In this document: piece after piece, positions 33,427 through 41,014 of the stretch | Layout: each line of letters begins with the position of its first letter | How positions within the stretch are numbered: the first letter of the stretch is position 1 | DNA from: Nocardia concava NBRC 100430 | GTDB lineage: Bacteria; Actinomycetota; Actinomycetes; Mycobacteriales; Mycobacteriaceae | Assembly (NCBI RefSeq): GCF_000308815.1 | Contig: NZ_BAFX01000083.1 | Coordinates: forward strand, 1 to 64,000 | DNA length: 64,000 nt | Direction: 5' to 3' | The notes under the pieces: model-generated | Told to the model about the DNA's origin: nothing | Seen by the model: only the letters and a program-made list of their open reading frames with translations | The model's database searches: none | Translations under genes and position numbers: made by a program

Positions 33427-33786
33427 CTACTCCGCGACGCGGTGACCCGCGTCCCGTAATGCCGAAACCGCCTCCTCCAACCGGTGCGCGGGCACCAGCA
33501 CCAGATCGGCGTGAAAGGTCGACGCCACGAAGACCGGCACCCCCGACTCCGCCAGCGGACCGATCAACGCCGCCAGCGTGCCCGGCGTATCCAGGCCACC
33601 CGGATCACCGTAGAAGCCCTTCCAGATCTCACCCTCGGCCCACGCCGGCGCCTCACGAATCACCGTCAGCCCCTCCGGCGCACGCACCAGGGCGATCCAC
33701 TCGTCGTCCTCCGGGAACGTCGAATTCGGCAAGTGATCAACCGCGAACTGCGAGGGCACAATCCGCAAGCGCTGGGAGCCGGTCAT
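33427..33786 (-). CDS. ACT-domain (CASTOR-like) protein
   Basis: A 119-residue protein made of ACT-type ligand-binding units: first half WIALVRAPEGLTVIREAP, second half GVPVFVASTFHADLVLVPAHRLEEAVSALRDAG, which matches the ACT_7/CASTOR pattern. Probably binds an amino acid as a sensor. ATG 33786 (MTGSQRL) is chosen because TACGAT lies 6 nt upstream for a leaderless start. Divergent from the PARG gene. Confidence 0.75.
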   Translation of the reverse strand: MTGSQRLRIVPSQFAVDHLPNSTFPEDDEWIALVRAPEGLTVIREAPAWAEGEIWKGFYGDPGGLDTPGTLAALIGPLAESGVPVFVASTFHADLVLVPAHRLEEAVSALRDAGHRVAE

Positions 33787-33792
33787 GGCGAC

Positions 33793-33798
33793 ATCGTA
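33793..33798 (-). promoter_or_regulatory. -10 element of leaderless ACT-domain gene
   Basis: TACGAT on the minus strand ends 6 nt before the ATG at 33786. Confidence 0.5.
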
Positions 33799-33845
33799 GG
33801 CGGCGACGGCCATCACGCACGAGATCACTCTGCTCCCAGATCGAA

Positions 33846-33862
33846 TTAGTCATCATCACTAA
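33846..33862. promoter_or_regulatory. AT-rich dyad between ACT-domain and PARG genes
   Basis: TTAGT and ACTAA (5-bp perfect arms, 7-nt spacer CATCATC) lie in an AT-rich patch (33844-33870) within a GC-rich chromosome. It sits between the two divergent leaderless -10 boxes, so it could be a shared operator or -35 region. Confidence 0.4.
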
Positions 33863-33891
33863 AATAAGATGCCGAGCCGCCACCCGATCCG

Positions 33892-33897
33892 TAGGGT
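33892..33897 (+). promoter_or_regulatory. -10 element of leaderless PARG gene
   Basis: TAGGGT ends 7 nt before the ATG at 33905. Confidence 0.5.
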
Positions 33898-33904
33898 CGG
33901 TCCA

Positions 33905-34732
33905 ATGAGTACCAGCCCCAAGGGAATCGCCGTCGAGAACGAGCAGATCGCCGACCTCGGCCACTACCGCACCGACGACGGCACCACCGTCGACATCAGC
34001 GCCACCCTCGCCGCCGCCCGCGCCGGAACCGTTTCCTACGCACCCGAGGACGACGTGGCCGGCGGACCGCGCGGACCCTTCACCGGCACCCTCGAGGTCA
34101 CCTCCGAAGGCAGCCTGCAAGCCGCCCGGCGACTCCACGACGAAGGCGGAAAGGCCATCGCCGTCCTGAATTTCGCCTCCGCCCGCAATCCCGGCGGTGG
34201 CTACCTCGGCGGCGCCCGAGCCCAGGAAGAAGATCTCTGCCGCAGCGCCCTGCTGTATCGATGCCTGCTCGAAGCCCCCGATTACTATGCGGCCCACCGC
34301 GCCTCGGACGACCTGCGCTACAGCCATCGGGTCATCTACTCCCCCGACGTCCCGGTCATCCGCGAGGACAATCGCACCCTGAGCCCGCGGCCGATCCCGG
34401 TGTCGTTCCTGACCTCACCCGCCCCCAATGCCGGTGCGCTGGCGAATCGTTCGGGCCACCGGGTCCCGGTGCGCGATGCGCTCATCGAACGCGCCGACCG
34501 CGTGCTGGCCGTCGCCGCCCGCCACGGCGTGCGCGAACTCGTGCTGGGCGCCTGGGGATGCGGTGTGTTCCGCAATGATCCGGCCGAAGTCGCCGAAGCG
34601 TTCGACCTCGCCCTGCGCAACCACGGTGCAGCCTTCGACACGGTGGTCTTCGCGATCCTGGACCGAGCCCCCGTCCTCTCCGAAAACCGCGCCGCCTTCG
34701 AGGCCCACTTCGGGCAGCCCTCCTCTTCCTAG
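33905..34732 (+). CDS. microbial-type PARG (TIGR02452 macrodomain) poly(ADP-ribose) glycohydrolase-like
   Basis: A 275-residue macrodomain protein of the bacterial PARG type, which removes ADP-ribose chains or units from targets. The signature NFASARNPGGGYLGGARAQEEDLCRSALLY contains the ADP-ribose loop GGG and the catalytic QEE glutamates. Later segments LGAWGCGVFRNDP and VVFAILD complete the macrodomain. The first ~75 residues form the N-terminal microbial PARG extension. Leaderless start. No ADP-ribosyltransferase is seen nearby; its substrate is unknown. Confidence 0.88.
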   Translation: MSTSPKGIAVENEQIADLGHYRTDDGTTVDISATLAAARAGTVSYAPEDDVAGGPRGPFTGTLEVTSEGSLQAARRLHDEGGKAIAVLNFASARNPGGGYLGGARAQEEDLCRSALLYRCLLEAPDYYAAHRASDDLRYSHRVIYSPDVPVIREDNRTLSPRPIPVSFLTSPAPNAGALANRSGHRVPVRDALIERADRVLAVAARHGVRELVLGAWGCGVFRNDPAEVAEAFDLALRNHGAAFDTVVFAILDRAPVLSENRAAFEAHFGQPSSS

Positions 34733-34784
34733 CGCTTGTTGTCGACGGAACCTTGCGCCGGGTTTCGCGACAGCGGGCCAGAGG

Positions 34785-34806
34785 TGCAATCCATGTTTAG
34801 ATTGCA
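34785..34806. other. AT-rich inverted repeat in convergent gap
   Basis: TGCAATC (34785-34791) and GATTGCA (34800-34806) are perfect inverted arms with an 8-nt spacer. They lie in a low-GC patch (34785-34830) between the convergent PARG and response-regulator genes. A weak terminator or a leftover recombination site is possible; nothing more can be supported. Confidence 0.35.
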
Positions 34807-34868
34807 ATATCTACAAACTCAGATAGCCATGACCTCGGAGCTCTCCCGCTTGCCCCTCTGGCCGCCCC

Positions 34869-35525
34869 TCAGCGGGCCAGCCCGGTCCGATGCGCGTAGG
34901 CGATGGCTTGGCCGCGGTCGCGCACGCCGAGCTTGGCGAACAGCGAATTGATATGCGTTTTCACCGTGCTCACCCCCACGAACAACTCCTTCGCGATCTC
35001 GGAGTTGTTGTGCCCCTGCGCCATCAGCCGCAGCACGTCTCGCTCGCGATCGGTGAGATCGACCGGCGGTTCGGGCGGGGTGTCGAGGGCGGAGAGCACG
35101 CGGCGACCCACCTCGGCCGCGAGCGTGGTGTGACCGCTGGCGACCGACCGGATGGCCGCGGCGATCTCGGCGCGGCCCGCGTCCTTGGTGAGATAGCCGC
35201 GCGCGCCGGCCCGCAGCGCGCCCGCGATGGAGGCGTCATCGGCGTAGGTGGTGAGCACCAGGACCGCGGTCTCGGGATGTCCGGCGGTGATGGCTGCGGT
35301 GGCGGCCACGCCGTCGATGCCGGGCATGCGCAGATCCATCAGCACCACCCGGGGTTTCACACGACGCACCAACTCGACGGCCTCCGCGCCGTCGCGGGCC
35401 TCCCCCACCACCCGCATATCGGGCAGCAGCGACAACACCGTGGTGAGCCCGTCCCGGACCGTGGTCTGGTCGTCGGCCACCACGACCGTGATCACCTCCG
35501 CGGCAGCAGGATTCGCACCGTCCAT
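34869..35525 (-). CDS. NarL/LuxR-type response regulator
   Basis: A 218-residue two-component regulator. Receiver domain with acidic pair DD at 18-19, phosphoacceptor Asp64 (VLMDLRMPG), Thr in VLTTYAD and Lys in LTKDAG. C-terminal LuxR-type HTH (LTDRERDVLRLMAQGHNNSEIAKELFVGVSTVKTHI). ATG 35525 is chosen because AAGGAGG lies 7 nt upstream, which means a 34-bp overlap with the kinase gene. It works with the adjacent histidine kinase. Confidence 0.93.
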   Translation of the reverse strand: MDGANPAAAEVITVVVADDQTTVRDGLTTVLSLLPDMRVVGEARDGAEAVELVRRVKPRVVLMDLRMPGIDGVAATAAITAGHPETAVLVLTTYADDASIAGALRAGARGYLTKDAGRAEIAAAIRSVASGHTTLAAEVGRRVLSALDTPPEPPVDLTDRERDVLRLMAQGHNNSEIAKELFVGVSTVKTHINSLFAKLGVRDRGQAIAYAHRTGLAR

Positions 35526-36607
35526 CGACCGTCCTCCTTCCCGGCGGCCAGGGTGCCGCCTGCCGCCTCGATGCGTTCGCGCATACCCAGTAGACCCGCG
35601 CCGGAGCCGGAGCCGCCCAGGAGTGTTCGAGGTGCGCCGACGGGATTCGAGATCACCACCTCGATGGCACCGCCGCGGTCCCGGATGGCGAGCGTAACCT
35701 GTTGCCCCGGGGCATGTTTGCGCGCATTGGTGAGCGCTTCCTGAACGGCGCGGGTGAGCGCCACGGCGGCCTGCTCGTCGGCGAGCTCGACCGCCGTATC
35801 CACGCGTTCGGCCAATTCCCCTCCGGCGCCGCGGTGTTCGTCGATCACCCGGCGCAGCTCCGCGGCGGCGTCGAGCCGATCCGATCGCAATGCCCCCACC
35901 ACCTGGCGAGCATCCGCCAACCCGGACACCGCCAGCGCATGCGACGCCTTCACCCGCTCCGCCGCCCGCTCCACGTTCCCGGCCTCCAGCAACGCGTCCG
36001 CCGCGTCCAACTGCAGCACCAGTCCGCCGAGGGTGTGCGCGAGGACATCGTGGATATCACGGGCGATCCGGCCGCGTTCGGCGAGCGCGGCGGCCCGGTC
36101 ACGTTCGACGCGGATGATCCGATTCTGTTCCACCAGCAGCCGATTGCGCTCGGCGACCGTGCGGGCTTGGCGTCGGCTCCAGCCGCCCAGGGCGATCACG
36201 ACCGCACCGACCAGCAGCCCGAGCATTCTGCCCGGCTGGCCATCGATCAGCACCGAAACGCACATCAGCACGGCGGTGCCCACCGCGATCAGCCAGCCGA
36301 ACCAGCGGGGCTCGCCCAGCAGGCTCACCGCCACGAAGATCGTCGCGAACGCCGTGATGGCCGATCCGGCCGCCTGGCCGACGGTCAATCCGCCGCCGAC
36401 CGCCATGGCGCTCACGCAGATTCGCTCCAGCCGCGACCCCAGCGGCGCGGCGAACCAGCCGGCCCAGCCCAGCCACGACAACACCGCCAGCGCCAGCGCC
36501 CAGGGCCGGTGCAACAGCTCCGTGTTCACCGACGACGACACCACGGCGACGAGCCCCACCAGGCGAAGCAGCCTGGACAGGGTCGAGGAGGGGTCGAAGA
36601 TCGACAT
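35492..36607 (-). CDS. sensor histidine kinase (HisKA_3 type)
   Basis: A 371-residue membrane kinase, partner of the overlapping response regulator. About five transmembrane helices in the first ~150 residues, a short coiled coil (ERNRLLVEQNRIIRVERDRAAALAERGR), the dimerisation and phospho-His segment IARDIHDVLAHTLGGLVLQLDA, then a HATPase domain with N box EALTNARKHAPG and G box GSGSGAGLLGMRERIEAAGG. No periplasmic sensor domain, so it probably senses a membrane signal, as in DesK or LiaS. It starts 5 bp after the membrane-protein gene at 36613. Confidence 0.93.
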   Translation of the reverse strand: MSIFDPSSTLSRLLRLVGLVAVVSSSVNTELLHRPWALALAVLSWLGWAGWFAAPLGSRLERICVSAMAVGGGLTVGQAAGSAITAFATIFVAVSLLGEPRWFGWLIAVGTAVLMCVSVLIDGQPGRMLGLLVGAVVIALGGWSRRQARTVAERNRLLVEQNRIIRVERDRAAALAERGRIARDIHDVLAHTLGGLVLQLDAADALLEAGNVERAAERVKASHALAVSGLADARQVVGALRSDRLDAAAELRRVIDEHRGAGGELAERVDTAVELADEQAAVALTRAVQEALTNARKHAPGQQVTLAIRDRGGAIEVVISNPVGAPRTLLGGSGSGAGLLGMRERIEAAGGTLAAGKEDGRWTVRILLPRR

Positions 36608-36612
36608 CGCTC

Positions 36613-37098
36613 TCAGTGTGCCGCAACCGCATGGGCCTGCTCGGCACGCCGGGCCAGTACCACTGCGCGTCCGGCCCGATTCAGCGCCACCGTGAGCAGA
36701 ATGGCCCCGACCGAGGTGACCGCCGCCGCCCCGGCGAGGTGCGCGACCACATCCACACCGATCCGCATCGCCAGCAGTACCAGCCATAGCAGCGTCCCGG
36801 CCACGCCGGTCCGCGCCTCCAATCCCTGTGCGCCGGAGCGAACCTGCGACAGCAGGCCCATCACCAGCCCGATCCCGCCCGCCAGCAGCGCCGACACCGC
36901 CAGCAGCGCCACCGCGGCCACGCCGAGCCCACCGCTCACCACCGACTTCATCTGCAGGAATCCGACCAGCCCGAGAATGATCGGCCCCCGCCACAACCGG
37001 CTCTGATCCAGCGACTGCCACTGTGTCTGCCGATACATGATCCAACCGACCACGATCACCGCGACCAGACCCGAGACCACCGCATTCTGCAAATTCAT
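36613..37098 (-). CDS. hypothetical membrane protein upstream of the two-component system
   Basis: A 161-residue protein with about five hydrophobic helices, starting MNLQNAVVSGLVAVIVVGWIMY. It resembles DUF1453/CcdC-like actinobacterial proteins found next to LiaS/DesK-type kinases, but I do not recognise a named family with certainty. It is separated from the kinase start by 5 bp, so it is probably in the same operon and may supply or modulate the signal. Confidence 0.7.
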   Translation of the reverse strand: MNLQNAVVSGLVAVIVVGWIMYRQTQWQSLDQSRLWRGPIILGLVGFLQMKSVVSGGLGVAAVALLAVSALLAGGIGLVMGLLSQVRSGAQGLEARTGVAGTLLWLVLLAMRIGVDVVAHLAGAAAVTSVGAILLTVALNRAGRAVVLARRAEQAHAVAAH

Positions 37099-37177
37099 GC
37101 CTCTACCGTCGCGCCCCGGGCCGCTGCGACCCACCACCCGCGGGTGGAGACGGGGTGGAAAGCTGACCCGGGCGGCG

Positions 37178-37951
37178 CTAGTCGGTCCAGGTCGGGTGGC
37201 GCTTCTCCAGGAAGGCGGCCATTCCCTCACGGGCGCCGGGTAATTGGGAGGCGGCGGCCATGACCTCGCGGGCGAGGGTGTAGGCGTCGGCTTCGGGGCG
37301 GTCGAGTTGGGCGTAGAGGGTGCGTTTGCCGAGGGCCTTGGAGGCGCGGCTGCCCCGGGTGGCGCGGGCGAGGAGGTCGGTGACGGCGGTGTCGAGGTCG
37401 GCGTCGGGGACGGCGTAGTTGATCAGGCCCCAATCGACTGCGGTCTTTGCGTCGATGACGTCGCCGGTGAGGGCGAGTTCCATCAGGCGTTTGCGGCCGA
37501 TCGAGCGGGCCACGGGGACTGCCGGGGTGTGGCAGAACCAGCCGCCCTTGCCGCCGGGGAGGGCGAAGCCCGCGGACTCGGCGGCGACGGCCAGGTCGCA
37601 GGAGGCGACCAGCTGGCAGCCCGCCGCGGTGGCCAGGCCGTGGACGCGGGCGATCACGACCTGCGGCAGCTCTTCGAGGGTCGTCATCACCTGCTGGCAC
37701 AGGGTGAGCAGGTCGCGGACGCTCAGCAAGTCGCGGCTCGCCACATCGGCGAAATCGTGGCCCGCGCTGAACACCGGTCCGGCGGCGGCCAATACGAGCC
37801 CGGTCGCGTCGGTGTCGCCCGCCGCGCGGAAGGCCGCGAGCAGTTCGGTGAGGTGGTCGGCGGACAGCGCGTTGCGGCGGTCGGGCCGGTTCATGGTGAC
37901 GGTGAGGGTGTCGCCGTCGCGCTTCACGAGCAGGTGCCGGTACTCCGTCAT
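37178..37951 (-). CDS. enoyl-CoA hydratase/isomerase family protein (ECHDC3-like)
   Basis: A 257-residue crotonase-fold protein. Start MTEYRHLLVKRDGDTLTVTMNRPDRRNAL, oxyanion-hole segments SAGHDFADV and LATAAGCQLVASCDLAVA, with the sequence pattern of the ECHDC3 branch. The second catalytic Glu of typical hydratases is not obvious, so hydratase activity is uncertain. TACCGT lies 6 nt before the ATG, suggesting its own leaderless promoter although the copper oxidase gene ends only 16 bp upstream. Confidence 0.82.
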   Translation of the reverse strand: MTEYRHLLVKRDGDTLTVTMNRPDRRNALSADHLTELLAAFRAAGDTDATGLVLAAAGPVFSAGHDFADVASRDLLSVRDLLTLCQQVMTTLEELPQVVIARVHGLATAAGCQLVASCDLAVAAESAGFALPGGKGGWFCHTPAVPVARSIGRKRLMELALTGDVIDAKTAVDWGLINYAVPDADLDTAVTDLLARATRGSRASKALGKRTLYAQLDRPEADAYTLAREVMAAASQLPGAREGMAAFLEKRHPTWTD

Positions 37952-37957
37952 GGGTCC

Positions 37958-37963
37958 ACGGTA
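37958..37963 (-). promoter_or_regulatory. -10 element of leaderless enoyl-CoA hydratase gene
   Basis: TACCGT on the minus strand ends 6 nt before the ATG at 37951. Confidence 0.45.
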
Positions 37964-37967
37964 ATCC

Positions 37968-40334
37968 TCACACCGGTGACGGCGTCGCAGGATTGAGGCG
38001 CAGCCAGCGGCCCGTCGACGGAATCCCGTTGGCGTCCACCACGACCAGGAGGTACCAGCCGGGCGGGGCGAGGGCCGGATTCGAGGGCATGGCGACGGTG
38101 AGCGAGCCGGGCGCGGCGGGTGTGATCGGCAGGTCGATCAGGCGTTGATTGTTGTCGCAGGAGTGGGTGCAGGAGGTCGGGTGCATCAGGCTCACCTCCC
38201 GCACGGCCGCCGTGGTGGTCAAGGTCAGTTCGGCCCCGTATTCGAGTGTGGCCGCGGACATCTCGAACTCCGGCCGTGAACCCTTGAAAAGGTAAGGCGG
38301 CCAGAAGACTTCGATGCGCAGCTCCTCGGTCTTGCGCATCGGATTCGATCCAGCCGTCACCACCTTGCCGTCCGGGGTCACCAGCGCCACCGAGTGGTAC
38401 AGCCGCGCCACCCGTTGCGGCGCTGTCGCGGACCAGGTTTCGGCGACCGGGTCGTAGATCTCGGCATGGGGTGCCACCATGTCCGCCATCTCCTCCATGG
38501 CCGAACCACCCGCCGCCAGCACCGTGCGGTCCGGCAGGATAACCGCACACACGTGCATGCGGGCGTGCATCATCGGCGGACCGGCCCGGTAGGCGGGTGC
38601 GGCGGCGGTCAGATCCGCGATGCGGGTGTCGGCGGTCGCGCGGCCGGGGCCGTGCGGGTCGACGAAGCCGCCGCCGAGCAGCATGACCTGCTGCGACTGC
38701 ACGGGCGGCAGCAGCACACTCGTGGACTGATTGCGCGATTCCGGGTCGAACAGGCCCGGCACCTCGGTGACCGTGCCGGTCGCGGTGTCCCAGATCGACG
38801 GGCGCATACCGTTGTCGGTGCCGTACTGGCCGCCGGTGTAGAACACGCGGCCGTCGGCCAGCAGCACCAGGTGCGCGTACATCGGAATCGGGCCGGGCAC
38901 CGGCAGAGTCGACCACGTCAGAGTCTCGGGATCGAAGAGTTCCGGCGTCTCCGACAGGAAGCCTTCGTCACCGAGGCCTGAAACTGCCACCACCGCACCA
39001 GTTTTCAGGGCAGCGAGCGTCGGATACCAACGCCCGTAGGTCATGTCGGGCTGCGCGTCCCACGTCAGGGTTTGCGGATCGAACAGCAGGGCGTCGCGCA
39101 GACCGTAGAACGGGTCGTACTGCTTGGTGCCGCCCACGGCCAGCAGCCGCCCGTCGGGCAGGAACGCCTGCCCGGTGCAGAACAGGTCGATCGGCGTCGC
39201 GGGCGCGTCGAGTCCCGGATTCGGGTAATGCCAGACCCGCGTGCGAAAGTCGTGGGCGTTCAACCGATCCGGGTCATTGCCGGATCCCGCGAAGAACAGC
39301 ACATCGCCGGTGTGCAGCAGAGCGGCGTGCACCGGATTGATCTCGGTGCCGAAATCCAATATGCGCCAGGTGCCTTCGACCGCGGCGGTGGCCAAGTCGG
39401 TTTCGACATCGAGCGTTCGCAGATATCCGGTATTGACACCCTCCGGATTGTCGCTGGTGCACAACACCATTCGCGGCGCACCGTCGGCGTTCGACAGCAG
39501 GGCGACGGCCGCGCCTTGGTTCTCCCAGAATCCCCAGTCGGGCACGCGCGACCACCGACTCCACCCGTCCACGCAGTGACCACTGCCGTCCAGCCCCCAG
39601 CCGATGGTGTACATCCCACCGTTCTCACCCTGCGGATTGTCGATCGCGAACACGATCAACTCCGGCCGCCCGTCCCCGTCCAGGTCGGCGACGGTCAGGC
39701 CCGCGCCCTGGTTGTCCCACCCCCACCAGTCCGGAATCGCCACCCACGGCGTCCATTCCACCACCGACCCGTCCGCGCCGAGCCCTTTGGCGAGCCGGAA
39801 CTGCCCGCTGTTCTGGGCATCCGGATTGTCGACGGTCATGACCACGAGCACCGGCTGCCCGTCGAGCCGGGTCAGGCAGATGTCCGCGCCCTGGTTCTCC
39901 CAGCCGTACCAATCCGGAATCTGTTGCCACGCGGTCCATCCGCCGGTGACGGTGCCGTCCGGGGCGAGATCGCGACCGATGCGGTAGTAGCCCTGGTTCT
40001 GGCCCGCCGGATTGTCTACGAGGAAGACGACCAGATCCGGTCGCCCGTTGCCGTTCAGGTCGCCGAGGGCGATGCCCGCCCCTTGGTTCTCCCAGCCCCA
40101 CCAGTCGGGCACCTCGAGCCACGGCCCCCACTCCCCGACCGTGCCGTCGGCGGCCAGACTCCGCCCGACCCGATAGTTTCCGGTGTTCTGACCTGCGGGA
40201 TTGTCGACCGTCAGGACCACGACGTCGAGCGTCCCGTCGCCGTTCAGGTCGGCGACGGCGATGCCGCAGTCCTCATTGTCCTGCGCGAACCAATCCGGGA
40301 TCGGAACGAATTGTCCTGCCACACAACCCATCAT
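37968..40334 (-). CDS. galactose-oxidase-like copper radical oxidase with N-terminal FG-GAP-like propeller
   Basis: A 788-residue two-propeller protein. Residues about 5-310 hold five tandem repeats with cores such as PDWWGWENQGA and DLNGDG. Residues about 320-690 form a Kelch galactose-oxidase-like domain, and the C-terminal ~100 residues a DUF1929 cap. The metal-radical ligands of galactose oxidase have counterparts: Cys386 (DLFCTG), Tyr433 (MTYGRW), Tyr646-His647 (LYHS) and His724 (CTHSCDNNQR). It should oxidise a primary alcohol or aldehyde to give hydrogen peroxide. No signal peptide is visible, unusual for this class. The start is uncertain: ATG 40334 or 40331, or GTG 40397. Confidence 0.82.
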   Translation of the reverse strand: MMGCVAGQFVPIPDWFAQDNEDCGIAVADLNGDGTLDVVVLTVDNPAGQNTGNYRVGRSLAADGTVGEWGPWLEVPDWWGWENQGAGIALGDLNGNGRPDLVVFLVDNPAGQNQGYYRIGRDLAPDGTVTGGWTAWQQIPDWYGWENQGADICLTRLDGQPVLVVMTVDNPDAQNSGQFRLAKGLGADGSVVEWTPWVAIPDWWGWDNQGAGLTVADLDGDGRPELIVFAIDNPQGENGGMYTIGWGLDGSGHCVDGWSRWSRVPDWGFWENQGAAVALLSNADGAPRMVLCTSDNPEGVNTGYLRTLDVETDLATAAVEGTWRILDFGTEINPVHAALLHTGDVLFFAGSGNDPDRLNAHDFRTRVWHYPNPGLDAPATPIDLFCTGQAFLPDGRLLAVGGTKQYDPFYGLRDALLFDPQTLTWDAQPDMTYGRWYPTLAALKTGAVVAVSGLGDEGFLSETPELFDPETLTWSTLPVPGPIPMYAHLVLLADGRVFYTGGQYGTDNGMRPSIWDTATGTVTEVPGLFDPESRNQSTSVLLPPVQSQQVMLLGGGFVDPHGPGRATADTRIADLTAAAPAYRAGPPMMHARMHVCAVILPDRTVLAAGGSAMEEMADMVAPHAEIYDPVAETWSATAPQRVARLYHSVALVTPDGKVVTAGSNPMRKTEELRIEVFWPPYLFKGSRPEFEMSAATLEYGAELTLTTTAAVREVSLMHPTSCTHSCDNNQRLIDLPITPAAPGSLTVAMPSNPALAPPGWYLLVVVDANGIPSTGRWLRLNPATPSPV

Positions 40335-40499
40335 GATCGTTCGCGCCGAAGACGGCACCCAATGTCCGGATAGTCCTGATGACCGGTGCCCGATCACGCC
40401 ATATCGCCGATTACGCCAGGTTACGGAAAACGCACCCCGAGGGCTGTCACACCCATTAACCTGCGAAACATTCTCGTTTCACATACCTGAGGAAGTCGT

Positions 40500-40907
40500 A
40501 TGAGAAAGACAGTCTGGGCCAACGGTCTCGCCCTCACCGCCGCCGCCTTGCTGGCGAGCGCCGGTGCCGCGGACGCCGCGGTGCCGACCACCATGGGCGG
40601 CGACTCCACCTTCAAGGTCGGCGTCGACATCCAGCCGGGCGTCTATAAGACCACGTCCGCGGGCACCGTGTGCGCCTGGGCGCGGTTGTCCTCGATCAGC
40701 CCGAGCGTGACCATCGAGACGGGCGGCGCGGTCGGCGGCACCGCCACCGTCGAGATCAAGCCCAGCGATGTCGCGTTCTTCACCAGCGGTTGCGGCACCT
40801 GGACCCTACAGACCACCACGACCACCTCCGGTTCCTCCGGTTCGAGCAGCGGCAGCACCTCCACGTTCCTCGCCAATCTGCTGTCGGCCGGATCCAGCGG
40901 CAAATAG
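40500..40907 (+). CDS. small secreted protein with actinobacterial surface domain
   Basis: A 135-residue exported protein: signal peptide (ending ADAAV), then a compact domain with the pattern FKVGVDIQPGVYKTTSAG, CAWARLSS and FFTSGCGTWT (two Cys, probably bridged), and a Ser/Thr-rich tail. This domain recurs in secreted actinobacterial proteins of unknown function. ATG 40500 follows GAGGAAG. Monocistronic, divergent from the copper oxidase gene. Confidence 0.78.
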   Translation: MRKTVWANGLALTAAALLASAGAADAAVPTTMGGDSTFKVGVDIQPGVYKTTSAGTVCAWARLSSISPSVTIETGGAVGGTATVEIKPSDVAFFTSGCGTWTLQTTTTTSGSSGSSSGSTSTFLANLLSAGSSGK

Positions 40908-41014
40908 CCCGGGCGGAAGCGTCGGCAACCGCCGAACCCGCCTGCCCGGAGTAGGCGGGTCGTCGATACGCGAGGGGCCGGGCACCACGGCGCCCGGCCC
41001 CTCATCTCGAAAAA

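Noticed and set aside
40335..40397. Extended N-terminus of the copper oxidase from GTG 40397 as a signal peptide
   Set aside because: The extra 21 residues have no hydrophobic core or cleavage site, so the extension does not explain export and is left out.
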